The notes beneath the pieces are model-generated. The model was not told where the DNA came from, made no database searches, and saw nothing but the letters and a program-made list of their open reading frames with translations. A DNA stretch of 36,631 bases, from the NCBI GenBank assembly GCA_018713045.1, contig DVFV01000020.1, positions 1 through 36,631 of the forward strand, written 5' to 3'. The position numbers and the translations under genes are program-made. Position 1 is the first letter of the stretch, and each line of letters begins with the position of its first letter. Source of the stretch: Candidatus Coprosoma intestinipullorum (GTDB taxonomy: Bacteria > Bacillota_I > Bacilli_A > RF39 > UBA660). Of this stretch, positions 1 to 8,945 are shown piece by piece.

Positions 1-11
1 TTAATTAAAAT

Positions 12-740
12 CTAGTTTATTTTTAATTTTCCAAACACATCTCCAAGTTTTTCGTGAATAACCAACTCCGCCATATTATCATAATCTGTCGTATCTCTAT
101 TTATAATAACCAAATGTTTTCCTCTAAAATACCTAATTAAACCACTAGCTGGATAAACCGTTAAACTTGTCCCAGCCACAATTAAAACGTCAGCTTGTTT
201 TATATAATTAATCGCCTGCATCATCGTAAAATCATTCAAAGCCTCCTCATATAAAACCACATCTGGTTTTATTATTCCCCCACATTCACAATAAGTAACG
301 CCCTCACTATTAAACACATATTCTGCACTATATTCTCTTCCGCATTCCATACAGTGATTTTTATAAATCGTCCCGTGAAGTTCTAAAACATTCTTACTCC
401 CTGCTTTAGTATGAAGGCCGTCAATATTTTGGGTAATAACCGCTCTAAGCTTACCAGCCTTTTCTAGCTTTGCTAAAAACTTATGTGAAACATTAGGTAA
501 AACATTTAAACTGTTCATCTTATCTTTGTAAAACCTATAAAACTCATCTAGATTATCCATAAAAAATGAATGACTTAAAATCTCCTCTGGTGGAAACTTA
601 TATTTCATATGATAAAGACCATCTTTACTGCGAAAATCCGGAATTCCACTTTCCGTCGAAACTCCTGCCCCTCCAAAAAACACGATATTATTACTTTTAT
701 CGATAATCTCTTGTAACTTTTCTATTTCCATATTTATCAC
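12..740 (-). CDS. cobB: NAD-dependent protein deacylase, Sir2 family
   Basis: GGAGVSTESGIPDFRS, TQNIDGLH, LHGT, zinc-binding CxxC pairs (CMECG / CECGG) and a GTSL motif. Confidence 0.93.
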   Translation of the reverse strand: MINMEIEKLQEIIDKSNNIVFFGGAGVSTESGIPDFRSKDGLYHMKYKFPPEEILSHSFFMDNLDEFYRFYKDKMNSLNVLPNVSHKFLAKLEKAGKLRAVITQNIDGLHTKAGSKNVLELHGTIYKNHCMECGREYSAEYVFNSEGVTYCECGGIIKPDVVLYEEALNDFTMMQAINYIKQADVLIVAGTSLTVYPASGLIRYFRGKHLVIINRDTTDYDNMAELVIHEKLGDVFGKLKIN

Positions 741-772
741 CTAAAACCATTATACAACAAAAAAAGATATTA

Positions 773-1915
773 TTAATTTGAAAATAATACCTTTTCAGAT
801 TTATACTGTTTAATTATTATTCCAAGCACAATTCCAATAATTACTATCGTTGAAACAAACATCAAAATAACCTGTAAAATATCGGCGTTACCATTTATAA
901 TGCCGTCGAATATTAAAGTATAATTGACAAACGGAATCATTGAAAGTAAAGTCGTTGACTGAATATCGATCATAAAAGCAATCATTCCCGGAAAAAGTGA
1001 AATAAACGTCAGTGGCGTTAAAGCACTCTGTGCCTCTTTAAATGTTTTACATTTACTCGCAATAGCGATACACAAACCACTTATCAAGAAGGAATAAGCA
1101 ATAATTACCATAACTGTAAATAAAATACTCATAGGTGAAAGCATCAAATTGACACCATCGTAAATCTTAAACATTCCATTTACTAAATAAAGTGACCCAA
1201 GCATCAAGAGTAAACTGAAAATTCCCGTAATTATTGAAGATAAAGTTACACTCAAAAACTTTCCAATAATTATATCCTTACTTTTAATTGGAAAAGTAAG
1301 TAAGGTTTCCAAAGTACCTCTCTCCTTCTCACCAGCTGTCGTATCTGTGGCTGGATAAGTAGCTGATACTGTAATTGCCATTATCAAAAACAAAAATGCA
1401 TAATTTATAATATAATTGGCAAAATAATTCTCTTCTTCACTAATATTTTCCTTGACCGTTATAATATTTAAAACATCAGAATCGATATTGTTACTTGCCA
1501 AATAATTTCTCTGCAACATCTCTTTATAAGTACTAAAATAAGAATTAACAAGTGACAAAGCATAACTAGTTGTATCATTATCGTCGCCATTTAAAACATA
1601 TTCGTTTTTATTTTTAACGACATATAAATCAATATCGCCATTCTCATAGTCCTCTTTAAGTTCCTTCTCTGTTCCTGAAATAACCTTAATATCCATCTCT
1701 TTAGCTAACGCTTCTTCCTTCGCACTTAAATCATAACTAAATCCAATTCGATTATATTCATTAACATCTTTATTAACCTGTGATTCAAATAAAGCTGACA
1801 TTCCAAAAACTAAAAGTGGAATAAAGATTGGAATAATAAGCATCATCGAAAGTGACTTTTTATCTCTAAATACTTCCTTTAACTCTTTCTTTAAAATACA
1901 CATTAAACTATTCAT
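773..1915 (-). CDS. ABC-2 type exporter permease (NatB-like)
   Basis: N-terminal KELKEVFRDKKSLSMMLIIPIFIP, multiple TM segments, GEKERGTLETLLTFP motif; overlaps the downstream-numbered ATPase gene. Confidence 0.88.
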   Translation of the reverse strand: MNSLMCILKKELKEVFRDKKSLSMMLIIPIFIPLLVFGMSALFESQVNKDVNEYNRIGFSYDLSAKEEALAKEMDIKVISGTEKELKEDYENGDIDLYVVKNKNEYVLNGDDNDTTSYALSLVNSYFSTYKEMLQRNYLASNNIDSDVLNIITVKENISEEENYFANYIINYAFLFLIMAITVSATYPATDTTAGEKERGTLETLLTFPIKSKDIIIGKFLSVTLSSIITGIFSLLLMLGSLYLVNGMFKIYDGVNLMLSPMSILFTVMVIIAYSFLISGLCIAIASKCKTFKEAQSALTPLTFISLFPGMIAFMIDIQSTTLLSMIPFVNYTLIFDGIINGNADILQVILMFVSTIVIIGIVLGIIIKQYKSEKVLFSN

Positions 1916-2660
1916 GCTTACCTCCTATAAGTTTGAAAAACGCATCTCTTAAATTAGAAGTTTTTGTATCTTTTTTAACCTCATCAGGCGTTCCTTCTTT
2001 AATAACCACACCTTTATTTATCATAATAACCCTATCACAAATATTTTCAGCCTCTTCCATATAATGAGTCGAATACAAAATCGTTTTACCTTTTTTCTTT
2101 TCTTCTTTAATAAAATCTAAAATAATTTGACTTGAAATAATATCAAGACCAGAAGTTGCCTCGTCTAAAATATAATACTTAGGATCATGAATCAAACATC
2201 TTGCAATATTAACCCTCTGAGTTTGTCCGGTTGATAAATTTTCAATTCTATTATATAAAAAATCATCCATCTCGAATCTCTTTGAAATATCCTTAATTCT
2301 TTTTTCTAATAAGTCCTTATCGACACCATAAATATCCCCGCACATCTCTAAAAGCTCATAAGTTGAAAGATAATTATATATCTTCGTATTACCTGACAAA
2401 TATGCAATACTCTTTTTTATTTCAATTTCATTATCTTTATAATTCATAGAATCGAAAGCAATACTTCCACTTGTCGATTCTAAAATTCCTGCAATCATTC
2501 TAAGTAAAGTTGTTTTGCCCGCTCCATTAGGACCCAAAATACCAAGAATTTCTCCGTCATTTACTTCAAAACTTATTCCGTTATCCGCATAAAATTCCTC
2601 TCTTTTGTTCTTAGCTATAAATCTAACAAATTTTTTCTTTAAATCCTTTACTTTTAACAT
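1908..2660 (-). CDS. ABC transporter ATP-binding protein (NatA-like)
   Basis: Walker A GPNGAGKTT, signature LSTGQTQRV, Walker B YYILDEATSGLD; overlaps the permease gene. Confidence 0.92.
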   Translation of the reverse strand: MLKVKDLKKKFVRFIAKNKREEFYADNGISFEVNDGEILGILGPNGAGKTTLLRMIAGILESTSGSIAFDSMNYKDNEIEIKKSIAYLSGNTKIYNYLSTYELLEMCGDIYGVDKDLLEKRIKDISKRFEMDDFLYNRIENLSTGQTQRVNIARCLIHDPKYYILDEATSGLDIISSQIILDFIKEEKKKGKTILYSTHYMEEAENICDRVIMINKGVVIKEGTPDEVKKDTKTSNLRDAFFKLIGGKHE

Positions 2661-2747
2661 AAATTCCTCTCGCTTTCCTCTACATTATATCATAGTTTGT
2701 CAGTTTATCCTAACATTTTTAAATATATTAAAAATTGTCTAAATCCA

Positions 2748-2844
2748 TTGATTTATTTAATAAAATATAATACAATTTATGTAGAGGAAGGCCACTAGGC
2801 CAGTCCTTTGATTGGTGTTGACCTAGCTCAAGCTAGGTTTTTTT
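2748..2844 (+). ncRNA. Putative short antisense RNA (possible type I antitoxin)
   Basis: TTGATT-N17-TACAAT promoter (2748-2776), then perfect hairpin ACCTAGCT-CA-AGCTAGGT and a T run (2821-2844); converges on a small hydrophobic ORF on the minus strand. Confidence 0.5.
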
Positions 2845-2908
2845 ATTTTCTCTTTGGACTTTCCCGCAAAAGAAACAGGATTATAACTAATATAGTTAAA
2901 TATTCCAT
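2843..2908 (-). CDS. Putative small hydrophobic type I toxin-like peptide MEYLTILVIILFLLRESPKRK (a second overlapping frame starts at 2915)
   Basis: AAGGAGG at about 2925-2931; 21-aa peptide with a hydrophobic core and a basic tail; shares its 3' end with the convergent RNA. Confidence 0.4.
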   Translation of the reverse strand: MEYLTILVIILFLLRESPKRK

Positions 2909-3046
2909 ATTCCATTTCTCATCACCTCCTTTTTTAGAAGGTGGATTTTTCCAAAAGACTTAACCTAGCTTTGCCTGCCTCTATTATATATATACTGTGT
3001 CAACCCTCGATTTCCTTTTAGTTTTAACAAAAAAATGACAAAACCG

Positions 3047-3532
3047 TCATTTTTTATTTTTCTCAAACTTAAGCAAATATTCCTTTTTATCCAAGCCCCC
3101 TGCATAACCTGTAAGTCTTCCATCACTTCCCAAAACCCTATGACAAGGAATCATAATTAAAATTGGATTATGAGCAATTGCCCCGCCTACCGCCTGATAA
3201 GAAACTTTTTTTCTAAAACTTAAAATCTTATCACCAATTTCTTTATAAGTAACCGTTTTACCATAAGGAATATCAAGTAAAATATTCCAAACTAAATTCT
3301 GAAAATCAGTACCAGAAAATTTAAACAAACTCTTATCTATTTTAGGATTATTCCCTTTAAAATATCCATCTAACCATTTCGAGACTCTCAAAAATACTTT
3401 TAAATCATCTTTTAAAACAAGCCTATTTAAATTAGGAAAATACTTTTGACCTTTAAAATATAAACCCGTTAAATACTCCCCGTCGCTTACCATAACCATT
3501 TCACCTAAAGGTGAATCATAATAACTATACAT
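3047..3532 (-). CDS. ogt: Methylated-DNA--[protein]-cysteine S-methyltransferase
   Basis: IPCHRVLGSDGRLTGYAGGLDKKEYLL active-site motif. Confidence 0.95.
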   Translation of the reverse strand: MYSYYDSPLGEMVMVSDGEYLTGLYFKGQKYFPNLNRLVLKDDLKVFLRVSKWLDGYFKGNNPKIDKSLFKFSGTDFQNLVWNILLDIPYGKTVTYKEIGDKILSFRKKVSYQAVGGAIAHNPILIMIPCHRVLGSDGRLTGYAGGLDKKEYLLKFEKNKK

Positions 3533-4473
3533 TAAAACATATCCTTTTTCTTAAGCCAATAAGCAATTATAAATGCGACAACTAAAGAAATTATAACTAA
3601 AATTAAAAATGAAGCTGGATGTGTTGCAAACTTTCCAAGAGGAACATTCATTCCCATAAATGACGCAATCATCGTTGGAATTGAAAAGACAATTGTAATA
3701 GCTGACAAAAACTTCATAATTCCATTTAAATTATTAGAAATCACACTAGCATAAGTCTCCGTTGTACTTGCCATAATCTCTTTATAAATGGTTGCCATTT
3801 CAATCGCTTGACCACACTCAATCATCGCATCCTCAAGCAAATCCGCATCCTCATCGAAAAACGGTAAAATAGTTCCCTTAGAAAGTTTATCTAAAGTTGT
3901 CTTATTATACTTTAAAGCACCCATAAAATAAACCAAACTCTTTTCGATATTAAGCATCTCAAGTAACTCTTGATTTTTCGTTGCTTTAGCTAAAATTCTC
4001 TCTTCCCTTTGAATATCTTGATTCATTTTATTTAAAGCCCTCAAATAGCCCTGTGAAATTCTAAGAAACAGCTGAATAGTAAACCGTGTCTTTTTGCTTG
4101 TATCAAAATTCTTAACTAACCCCTTTTCAAAATCATCGAATAACTTATTCTCTTTAAGTATAATAGTTACAATAAAATTACCCGAACAAATAATGCCGAG
4201 AGGTAAAGTTCTATACTTATTTTTAACCGAATAATCGACCATATAAGGAATATCAGCAACTATTAAAGTAGCCTTTCCTTCACTTTCAATACGTGAAATT
4301 TCTTCCTCATCTAAAACCTTAACAAATAAACTTTTAGCAATACCTGTCTTCTCGCTTACCAAATCTATCTCTTCTTTAGTTGGACGAACCATGTGAATCC
4401 AAGACTGTTCTTGAACCTGCGATATACTATTTAAAATTCCTGTATTTTCGTCAGTTTTATATATTTTGATCAT
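3532..4473 (-). CDS. corA: CorA-family divalent cation transporter
   Basis: C-terminal two-TM region with GMN motif (FMGMNVPLG). Confidence 0.92.
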   Translation of the reverse strand: MIKIYKTDENTGILNSISQVQEQSWIHMVRPTKEEIDLVSEKTGIAKSLFVKVLDEEEISRIESEGKATLIVADIPYMVDYSVKNKYRTLPLGIICSGNFIVTIILKENKLFDDFEKGLVKNFDTSKKTRFTIQLFLRISQGYLRALNKMNQDIQREERILAKATKNQELLEMLNIEKSLVYFMGALKYNKTTLDKLSKGTILPFFDEDADLLEDAMIECGQAIEMATIYKEIMASTTETYASVISNNLNGIMKFLSAITIVFSIPTMIASFMGMNVPLGKFATHPASFLILVIISLVVAFIIAYWLKKKDMF

Positions 4474-4678
4474 CTAAAACTCCTGCCTTTCTTTAGTTTT
4501 TATCTCTAAAATCATATATAACTGTCACCAAAAATTTTTATAAATCTTTTTTACAACCAATTTTATTATAACAATACCATTATAACACCATTTAGAAAAA
4601 TAATTTATATATCGTGAAAATTTACAAACTAAAATTCAAAAAGCTGCGGTATAATTAAATTGAAAGGATTGGTGTTAT

Positions 4679-5137
4679 ATGCATTTTTACGAACTTATAC
4701 AAAAACAAACAAAAAATAAAAAAACGAGAATTTACGTCGATATGGATGGTGTTATTGCCTCATACGATATTGGAAAACCATATGACTTTGAAAACAAAAG
4801 ACCACTTACTACTAATATTAAAACCTTAAGCAAAATTAATAATCTTGAAAATACTGAATTATTTATTTTATCTATATGTAAAAAAGATAGTCAAATAAAA
4901 GAAAAAAATAATTGGTTAGATAAATACGCTCCATTTTTTCAAAAAGATAACCGCATAATTATTTCTAAAGAAAGTAACCCTAACCTCTCATCAAAAGAAT
5001 TAAAATTAAACTATCTAAAATCATTAAAAACTGATAATCAAATTATTCTTATTGACGATGATAATGAAATTATAAAAACCATTAAAGATAATGCCAAAAA
5101 CATAATCTTATATCAAGATTCAGAACTTATTGATTAA
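4679..5137 (+). CDS. HAD-like / 5'(3')-deoxyribonucleotidase-like protein
   Basis: IYVDMDGVIASY (DxDGV) motif and LIDDD near the C-terminus. Confidence 0.6.
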   Translation: MHFYELIQKQTKNKKTRIYVDMDGVIASYDIGKPYDFENKRPLTTNIKTLSKINNLENTELFILSICKKDSQIKEKNNWLDKYAPFFQKDNRIIISKESNPNLSSKELKLNYLKSLKTDNQIILIDDDNEIIKTIKDNAKNIILYQDSELID

Positions 5138-5248
5138 AAAAACATCTTTATTAAACAAAAATTATATAAAAAGTAGAAAAATATTATGCAAAATACTTAT
5201 CAAAATATAAATATGTAATGTTGTTATCAAAAAACAAATTATACAATA

Positions 5249-5278
5249 AAAATCCAAACTTTTAAAAGCTTGGATTTT
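5249..5278 (-). terminator. Hairpin terminator downstream of tRNA-Val (potentially bidirectional)
   Basis: AAAATCCAA...TTGGATTTT inverted repeat. Confidence 0.6.
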
Positions 5279-5290
5279 ATATTTCAAAAA

Positions 5291-5367
5291 TGGTGGGAGA
5301 TACAGGACTCGAACCTGTGACCTCTTGCACGTCAAGCAAACGCTCTAACCAACTGAGCTAATCACCC
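5291..5367 (-). tRNA. tRNA-Val(GAC)
   Basis: Reverse complement GGGTGATTAGCTCAGTTGGTTAGAGCGTTTGCTTGACGTGCAAGAGGTCACAGGTTCGAGTCCTGTATCTCCCACCA; cloverleaf with anticodon GAC, encoded CCA; T4-T69 acceptor mismatch. Confidence 0.88.
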
Positions 5368-5368
5368 A

Positions 5369-5376
5369 TGGTGCCG
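5369..5376 (-). other. Possible tRNA 3'-end remnant (CGGCACCA)
   Basis: CGGCACCA lies 1 nt upstream of tRNA-Val and matches the 3' end of the tRNA-Thr at 7329-7402; no tRNA body is present. Confidence 0.4.
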
Positions 5377-5592
5377 TTGAGGAAGTTATCTACAACTTTT
5401 TCCAAAAGTAATCGATATATGAACCAATCACTAACAATATTTTAACACATCAATATAGCAAGTGTCTTGTAAAAATAAATAATCTTTTGATAACACATTT
5501 ATTTTTGATATTAATTATAGTATAATCTTATTTGATAAGAAAAATTAAAAAAAGCAAAAAAAGTATATAACCCTTATAAATAAAGGAAATTC

Positions 5593-5612
5593 TTATTTGA
5601 TAGTTATTTGAT
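5593..5612. repeat. Tandem 11-bp iteron pair (TTATTTGATAG TTATTTGATGG)
   Basis: Two TTATTTGAT units at 11-bp spacing immediately upstream of the AlbA_2 gene start. Confidence 0.75.
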
Positions 5613-5625
5613 GGGATGTGTTTTT

Positions 5626-7104
5626 ATGTATACAGTAGAAGAATATAAAGTTTCAGAAGAAGAATTAACTAATTTATTAAAATCTCTATTAAAATTAAAT
5701 ACAGAAAATGAATGGATTGAATTTAAAGTTAATAATGATAATCCTTCAATGATTGGTGAATACATTTCTGCATTGGCAAATTCAGCGGCATTATGCAATA
5801 AAGAACATGCATATCTAATATATGGTGTTGATGACAGGAGTAAAGAAGTAGTAGGAACTGATTTTGATTTCAATAATTCCAAAAAAGGAAATGAGCCATT
5901 ATATAATTGGTTATATAGAAAGTTAAAACCTCAACTTGATTTTACTCCTTATGAAATCCATTATAATACAAAAAGAGTTTTGATAATTGAAATTGATAAA
6001 GCTAAACTTTATCCTATTGAATTTGATAATATTGCCTATATTAGAATTGGACAGCAAAAAAGAAAACTATGTGATTACAAAGAAAAAGAAAAGAAATTAT
6101 GGGACATTTTAAATAAAACATCATTTGAAGAAGAAGTTGCTTTATCTAAATTAGAAATACAAGATATTTTCGAACTACTTGATATAAGTACATATTACAG
6201 AATGCTTGAATTACCTTTGCCAGAAAATAAAGAAAAAATTATAGAAGATTTTAAAGAAGAAGGTTTTCTTAAAGAACTATATGGTAAATTAGCAATTACA
6301 AATTTAGGAGCAATATTGTTTGCTAGAAATATACATCAATTTAAATCAATTACTAGGAAATCGATTAGACTAATTCAATATAAAAATAAAGATAAACTAG
6401 AAACTATAAGAGAAATCAATTATGATAATGGATATGCAATATGCTTTGAGGAAATATTAAAAAATTTGGATCTTTTAACTCCTCAAAATGAGCATATTGG
6501 TCTAGCACTTCGAACTCAGGTAAAAATGTATCCAGAAATTGCACTTAGAGAATTAATTGCTAATGCAATGATTCATCAAGATTTTACAATTGGTGGTACA
6601 AGTATATTAATTGAACTTTTCTCTAATAGAATAGAGATATCTAATCCAGGAACGCCATTGATTAGTATTGATAGGCTTATAGATCACAATCCTATATCGA
6701 GAAACGAAAAATTAGCAAGCATCATGAGACGATTTAAAATTTGTGAAGAAAAAGGCAGTGGGATAGATAAAGTAATTAAATCAATAGAAATATTTCAATT
6801 ACCAGCTCCCAACTTTTTAGAATATGATAGTGGAACTAAAGTTATTATATATTCTTACAAAAAATTGAACGAAATGGACCGTGATGACAAATTAAGAGCA
6901 TGTTATCAACACGCTTGCTTGCAATATGTTTCTGGTGATAAAATGACTAATGAAAGTTTAAGAGCACGATTTAATATCGAAAAGAAAAATGCAGCAATCG
7001 CTTCTAGAATTTTAAGTGATGCAACATTATCTGGATTAATAAAAGAATATCAACCAAACTCTGAATCTAGGAGATATAAAAGTTATTTACCATATTGGGC
7101 TTAG
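5626..7104 (+). CDS. RecG-like / AlbA_2-domain transcriptional regulator with C-terminal GHKL-type ATP-binding domain
   Basis: N-terminal EWIEFKVN...ISALANSAAL...YLIYGVDD (AlbA_2); ELIANAMIHQDF and EKGSGIDKVI (HATPase_c_4). The ORF track starts at TTG 5608; ATG 5626 is preferred. Confidence 0.85.
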   Translation: MYTVEEYKVSEEELTNLLKSLLKLNTENEWIEFKVNNDNPSMIGEYISALANSAALCNKEHAYLIYGVDDRSKEVVGTDFDFNNSKKGNEPLYNWLYRKLKPQLDFTPYEIHYNTKRVLIIEIDKAKLYPIEFDNIAYIRIGQQKRKLCDYKEKEKKLWDILNKTSFEEEVALSKLEIQDIFELLDISTYYRMLELPLPENKEKIIEDFKEEGFLKELYGKLAITNLGAILFARNIHQFKSITRKSIRLIQYKNKDKLETIREINYDNGYAICFEEILKNLDLLTPQNEHIGLALRTQVKMYPEIALRELIANAMIHQDFTIGGTSILIELFSNRIEISNPGTPLISIDRLIDHNPISRNEKLASIMRRFKICEEKGSGIDKVIKSIEIFQLPAPNFLEYDSGTKVIIYSYKKLNEMDRDDKLRACYQHACLQYVSGDKMTNESLRARFNIEKKNAAIASRILSDATLSGLIKEYQPNSESRRYKSYLPYWA

Positions 7105-7106
7105 TT

Positions 7107-7126
7107 TTATTTGATGACTATTTGAT
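7107..7126. repeat. Tandem 11-bp iteron pair, second copy
   Basis: TTATTTGATGA CTATTTGAT directly after the AlbA_2 gene stop codon. Confidence 0.75.
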
Positions 7127-7172
7127 TACAAATGTAAACATATAAAAAACACTTTAAATATATAGTGTTTTT

Positions 7173-7192
7173 TTATTTGATTGCCATTTGAT
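7173..7192. repeat. Tandem 11-bp iteron pair, third copy
   Basis: TTATTTGATTG CCATTTGAT. Confidence 0.7.
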
Positions 7193-7292
7193 TATTTACA
7201 AATAATATTTAATTTAAATGTATTAAATATAATAAATTATATCAATTTATATTTCTTAGATTTAAATACTTTTTCAGACTCTTAAAACATAT

Positions 7293-7315
7293 AAAAACGA
7301 ACTATCTCTAGTTCG
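7293..7315 (-). terminator. Rho-independent terminator downstream of tRNA-Thr
   Basis: Minus strand CGAACTA-GAGA-TAGTTCG followed by TTTTT. Confidence 0.75.
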
Positions 7316-7328
7316 ACTAATTTCCCAA

Positions 7329-7402
7329 TGGTGCCGCAACGGAGAATTGAACGCCGATTAAAGCCTTACCATGGCCTCGTAATACCTTTATACTATTGCG
7401 GC
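7329..7402 (-). tRNA. tRNA-Thr(GGT)
   Basis: Reverse complement GCCGCAATAGTATAAAGGTATTACGAGGCCATGGTAAGGCTTTAATCGGCGTTCAATTCTCCGTTGCGGCACCA; 7-bp acceptor stem, anticodon loop ATGGTAA, encoded CCA; one T-stem mismatch and a weak D stem. Confidence 0.8.
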
Positions 7403-7476
7403 ATGACTTAATTATATAATATTTTATTCATCTTTTCAATAAAAAGTTACAAATAAAAAGAATATATAAACTAAAA

Positions 7477-8856
7477 TTACATATTCTTATTGATTTCATT
7501 CATAAATTCACTTTGAATCTCTTTAAGCCTATCTGTACTCGAAGCCTCAAACCTCACTGTCAAATGTGGTCCAGTATTACTTGACCTAATAAGCGCCCAG
7601 CCATCGTCAAATATAACTCTGATCCCATCGACCAAACTATATTCGTATTTCTTGTCATTCGCATAAGTAATTATTGTCTCGACAATTGATTGCTTCTTCT
7701 CTTCGGGAACTTCGATTTTTATCTCTTCCGTTGAACAATATTTATTAACTCCCTCAAACATTTCGGTAGCCTTCTTATCAGTTCTTGAAAGAAGTTCGAC
7801 AATTCTTAAAATTCCATAAAAACCATCGTCAAAACCTAAAAACTTATCCCTAAAAAATAGATGACCAGAATATTCTCCTCCGAAATCTAAATTATGACCA
7901 TTGACATAAGAACGGCAATAAACGCTTCCTGTTCTATTCATACAAGGTTCAAGTCCAAGCTTTTCGATTTCATCGATTAATGTCTTTGAACATTTAACAT
8001 CAAACACGCCTTTTTTTACTTCCATTTTAGGAGCTAAATCACGGTAAAATAGAAGCATAATCAAATCAGCTGAAATCCATGTTCCGTCCTCTAAAACCAT
8101 GCCACATCTATCACAGTCTCCATCGACAGCAAGACCAACATCATATCCAAGTTCCTTAACCCTCTCGCCTAAATCATGCATATATTCTTTAACTGCTGGA
8201 TCTGGAATATGATTTGGAAAATCAGGATCACTATCACAGTAAAGCAAATCGTATTTTATATTAAACATATTTAAAATATTTTGAACGAAAATACTTCCAG
8301 TTCCATTACCACAATCGACAACTGCCTTAATCTGTCTATCACCTAAATCAATTGACTTTTTAAGTAAATTCAAATAAGCCGGCATTAAATCGTCTTCCGT
8401 AACCATTCCTTTACCATCGGTAAATTCATAACTATCTAAAAATTTCTTAAACTCTCTAAGTTCATCGCCATATAGAGAATCATCCTTCTTCATACTGAAT
8501 TTAAAACCATTATATTCTTTAGGATTGTGACTAGCTGTAACCATTATTCCGCAGTTTATATCGTAATAAAGTTGCGCAAAATGATGCATTGGTGTTGTGA
8601 TCAAACCCAAACTAAGTACATTTACTCCACTATCTAATATTCCTTGCATCAAAGCCGGATATAAGACAGAATGAGACTTTCTATTATCGTGTCCCAAGAC
8701 AACCTTACCCTCACCGCTTCTTCGAGCATAACTACCAAAAGCCTTACCAATAGTATAAGCAACATCTTCGTTTAAATCCTTGCCATACACTGCCCGAACG
8801 TCATATTCTCTGAATATCTCAGGATTAATATCCTTTGTTATTTTCATATCTATCAC
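7477..8856 (-). CDS. Phosphomannomutase/phosphoglucomutase
   Basis: FREYDVRAVYG, TASHNPKEYNG, DGDCDRCGMV, GGEYSGH motifs. Confidence 0.95.
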   Translation of the reverse strand: MIDMKITKDINPEIFREYDVRAVYGKDLNEDVAYTIGKAFGSYARRSGEGKVVLGHDNRKSHSVLYPALMQGILDSGVNVLSLGLITTPMHHFAQLYYDINCGIMVTASHNPKEYNGFKFSMKKDDSLYGDELREFKKFLDSYEFTDGKGMVTEDDLMPAYLNLLKKSIDLGDRQIKAVVDCGNGTGSIFVQNILNMFNIKYDLLYCDSDPDFPNHIPDPAVKEYMHDLGERVKELGYDVGLAVDGDCDRCGMVLEDGTWISADLIMLLFYRDLAPKMEVKKGVFDVKCSKTLIDEIEKLGLEPCMNRTGSVYCRSYVNGHNLDFGGEYSGHLFFRDKFLGFDDGFYGILRIVELLSRTDKKATEMFEGVNKYCSTEEIKIEVPEEKKQSIVETIITYANDKKYEYSLVDGIRVIFDDGWALIRSSNTGPHLTVRFEASSTDRLKEIQSEFMNEINKNM

Positions 8857-8918
8857 CTATTATAATTATAGACTACTTTAACCGAAATAACAATATTCAA
8901 GCCCTTTCAACCCAAAAA

Positions 8919-8945
8919 AAGACATCTACTTGATATCTTTAAAAC
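8919..8945 (-). terminator. Rho-independent terminator of the kinase-like gene
   Basis: Minus strand AGATATC-AAGTA-GATGTCT followed by TTTTTT. Confidence 0.7.

Noticed and set aside
2983-3003. TTGACA near TATAAT as promoter of the toxin-like RNA
   Set aside because: Spacer between these hexamers is only 9 bp, so this pair cannot be claimed as a standard promoter, although TATAAT alone may serve as a -10
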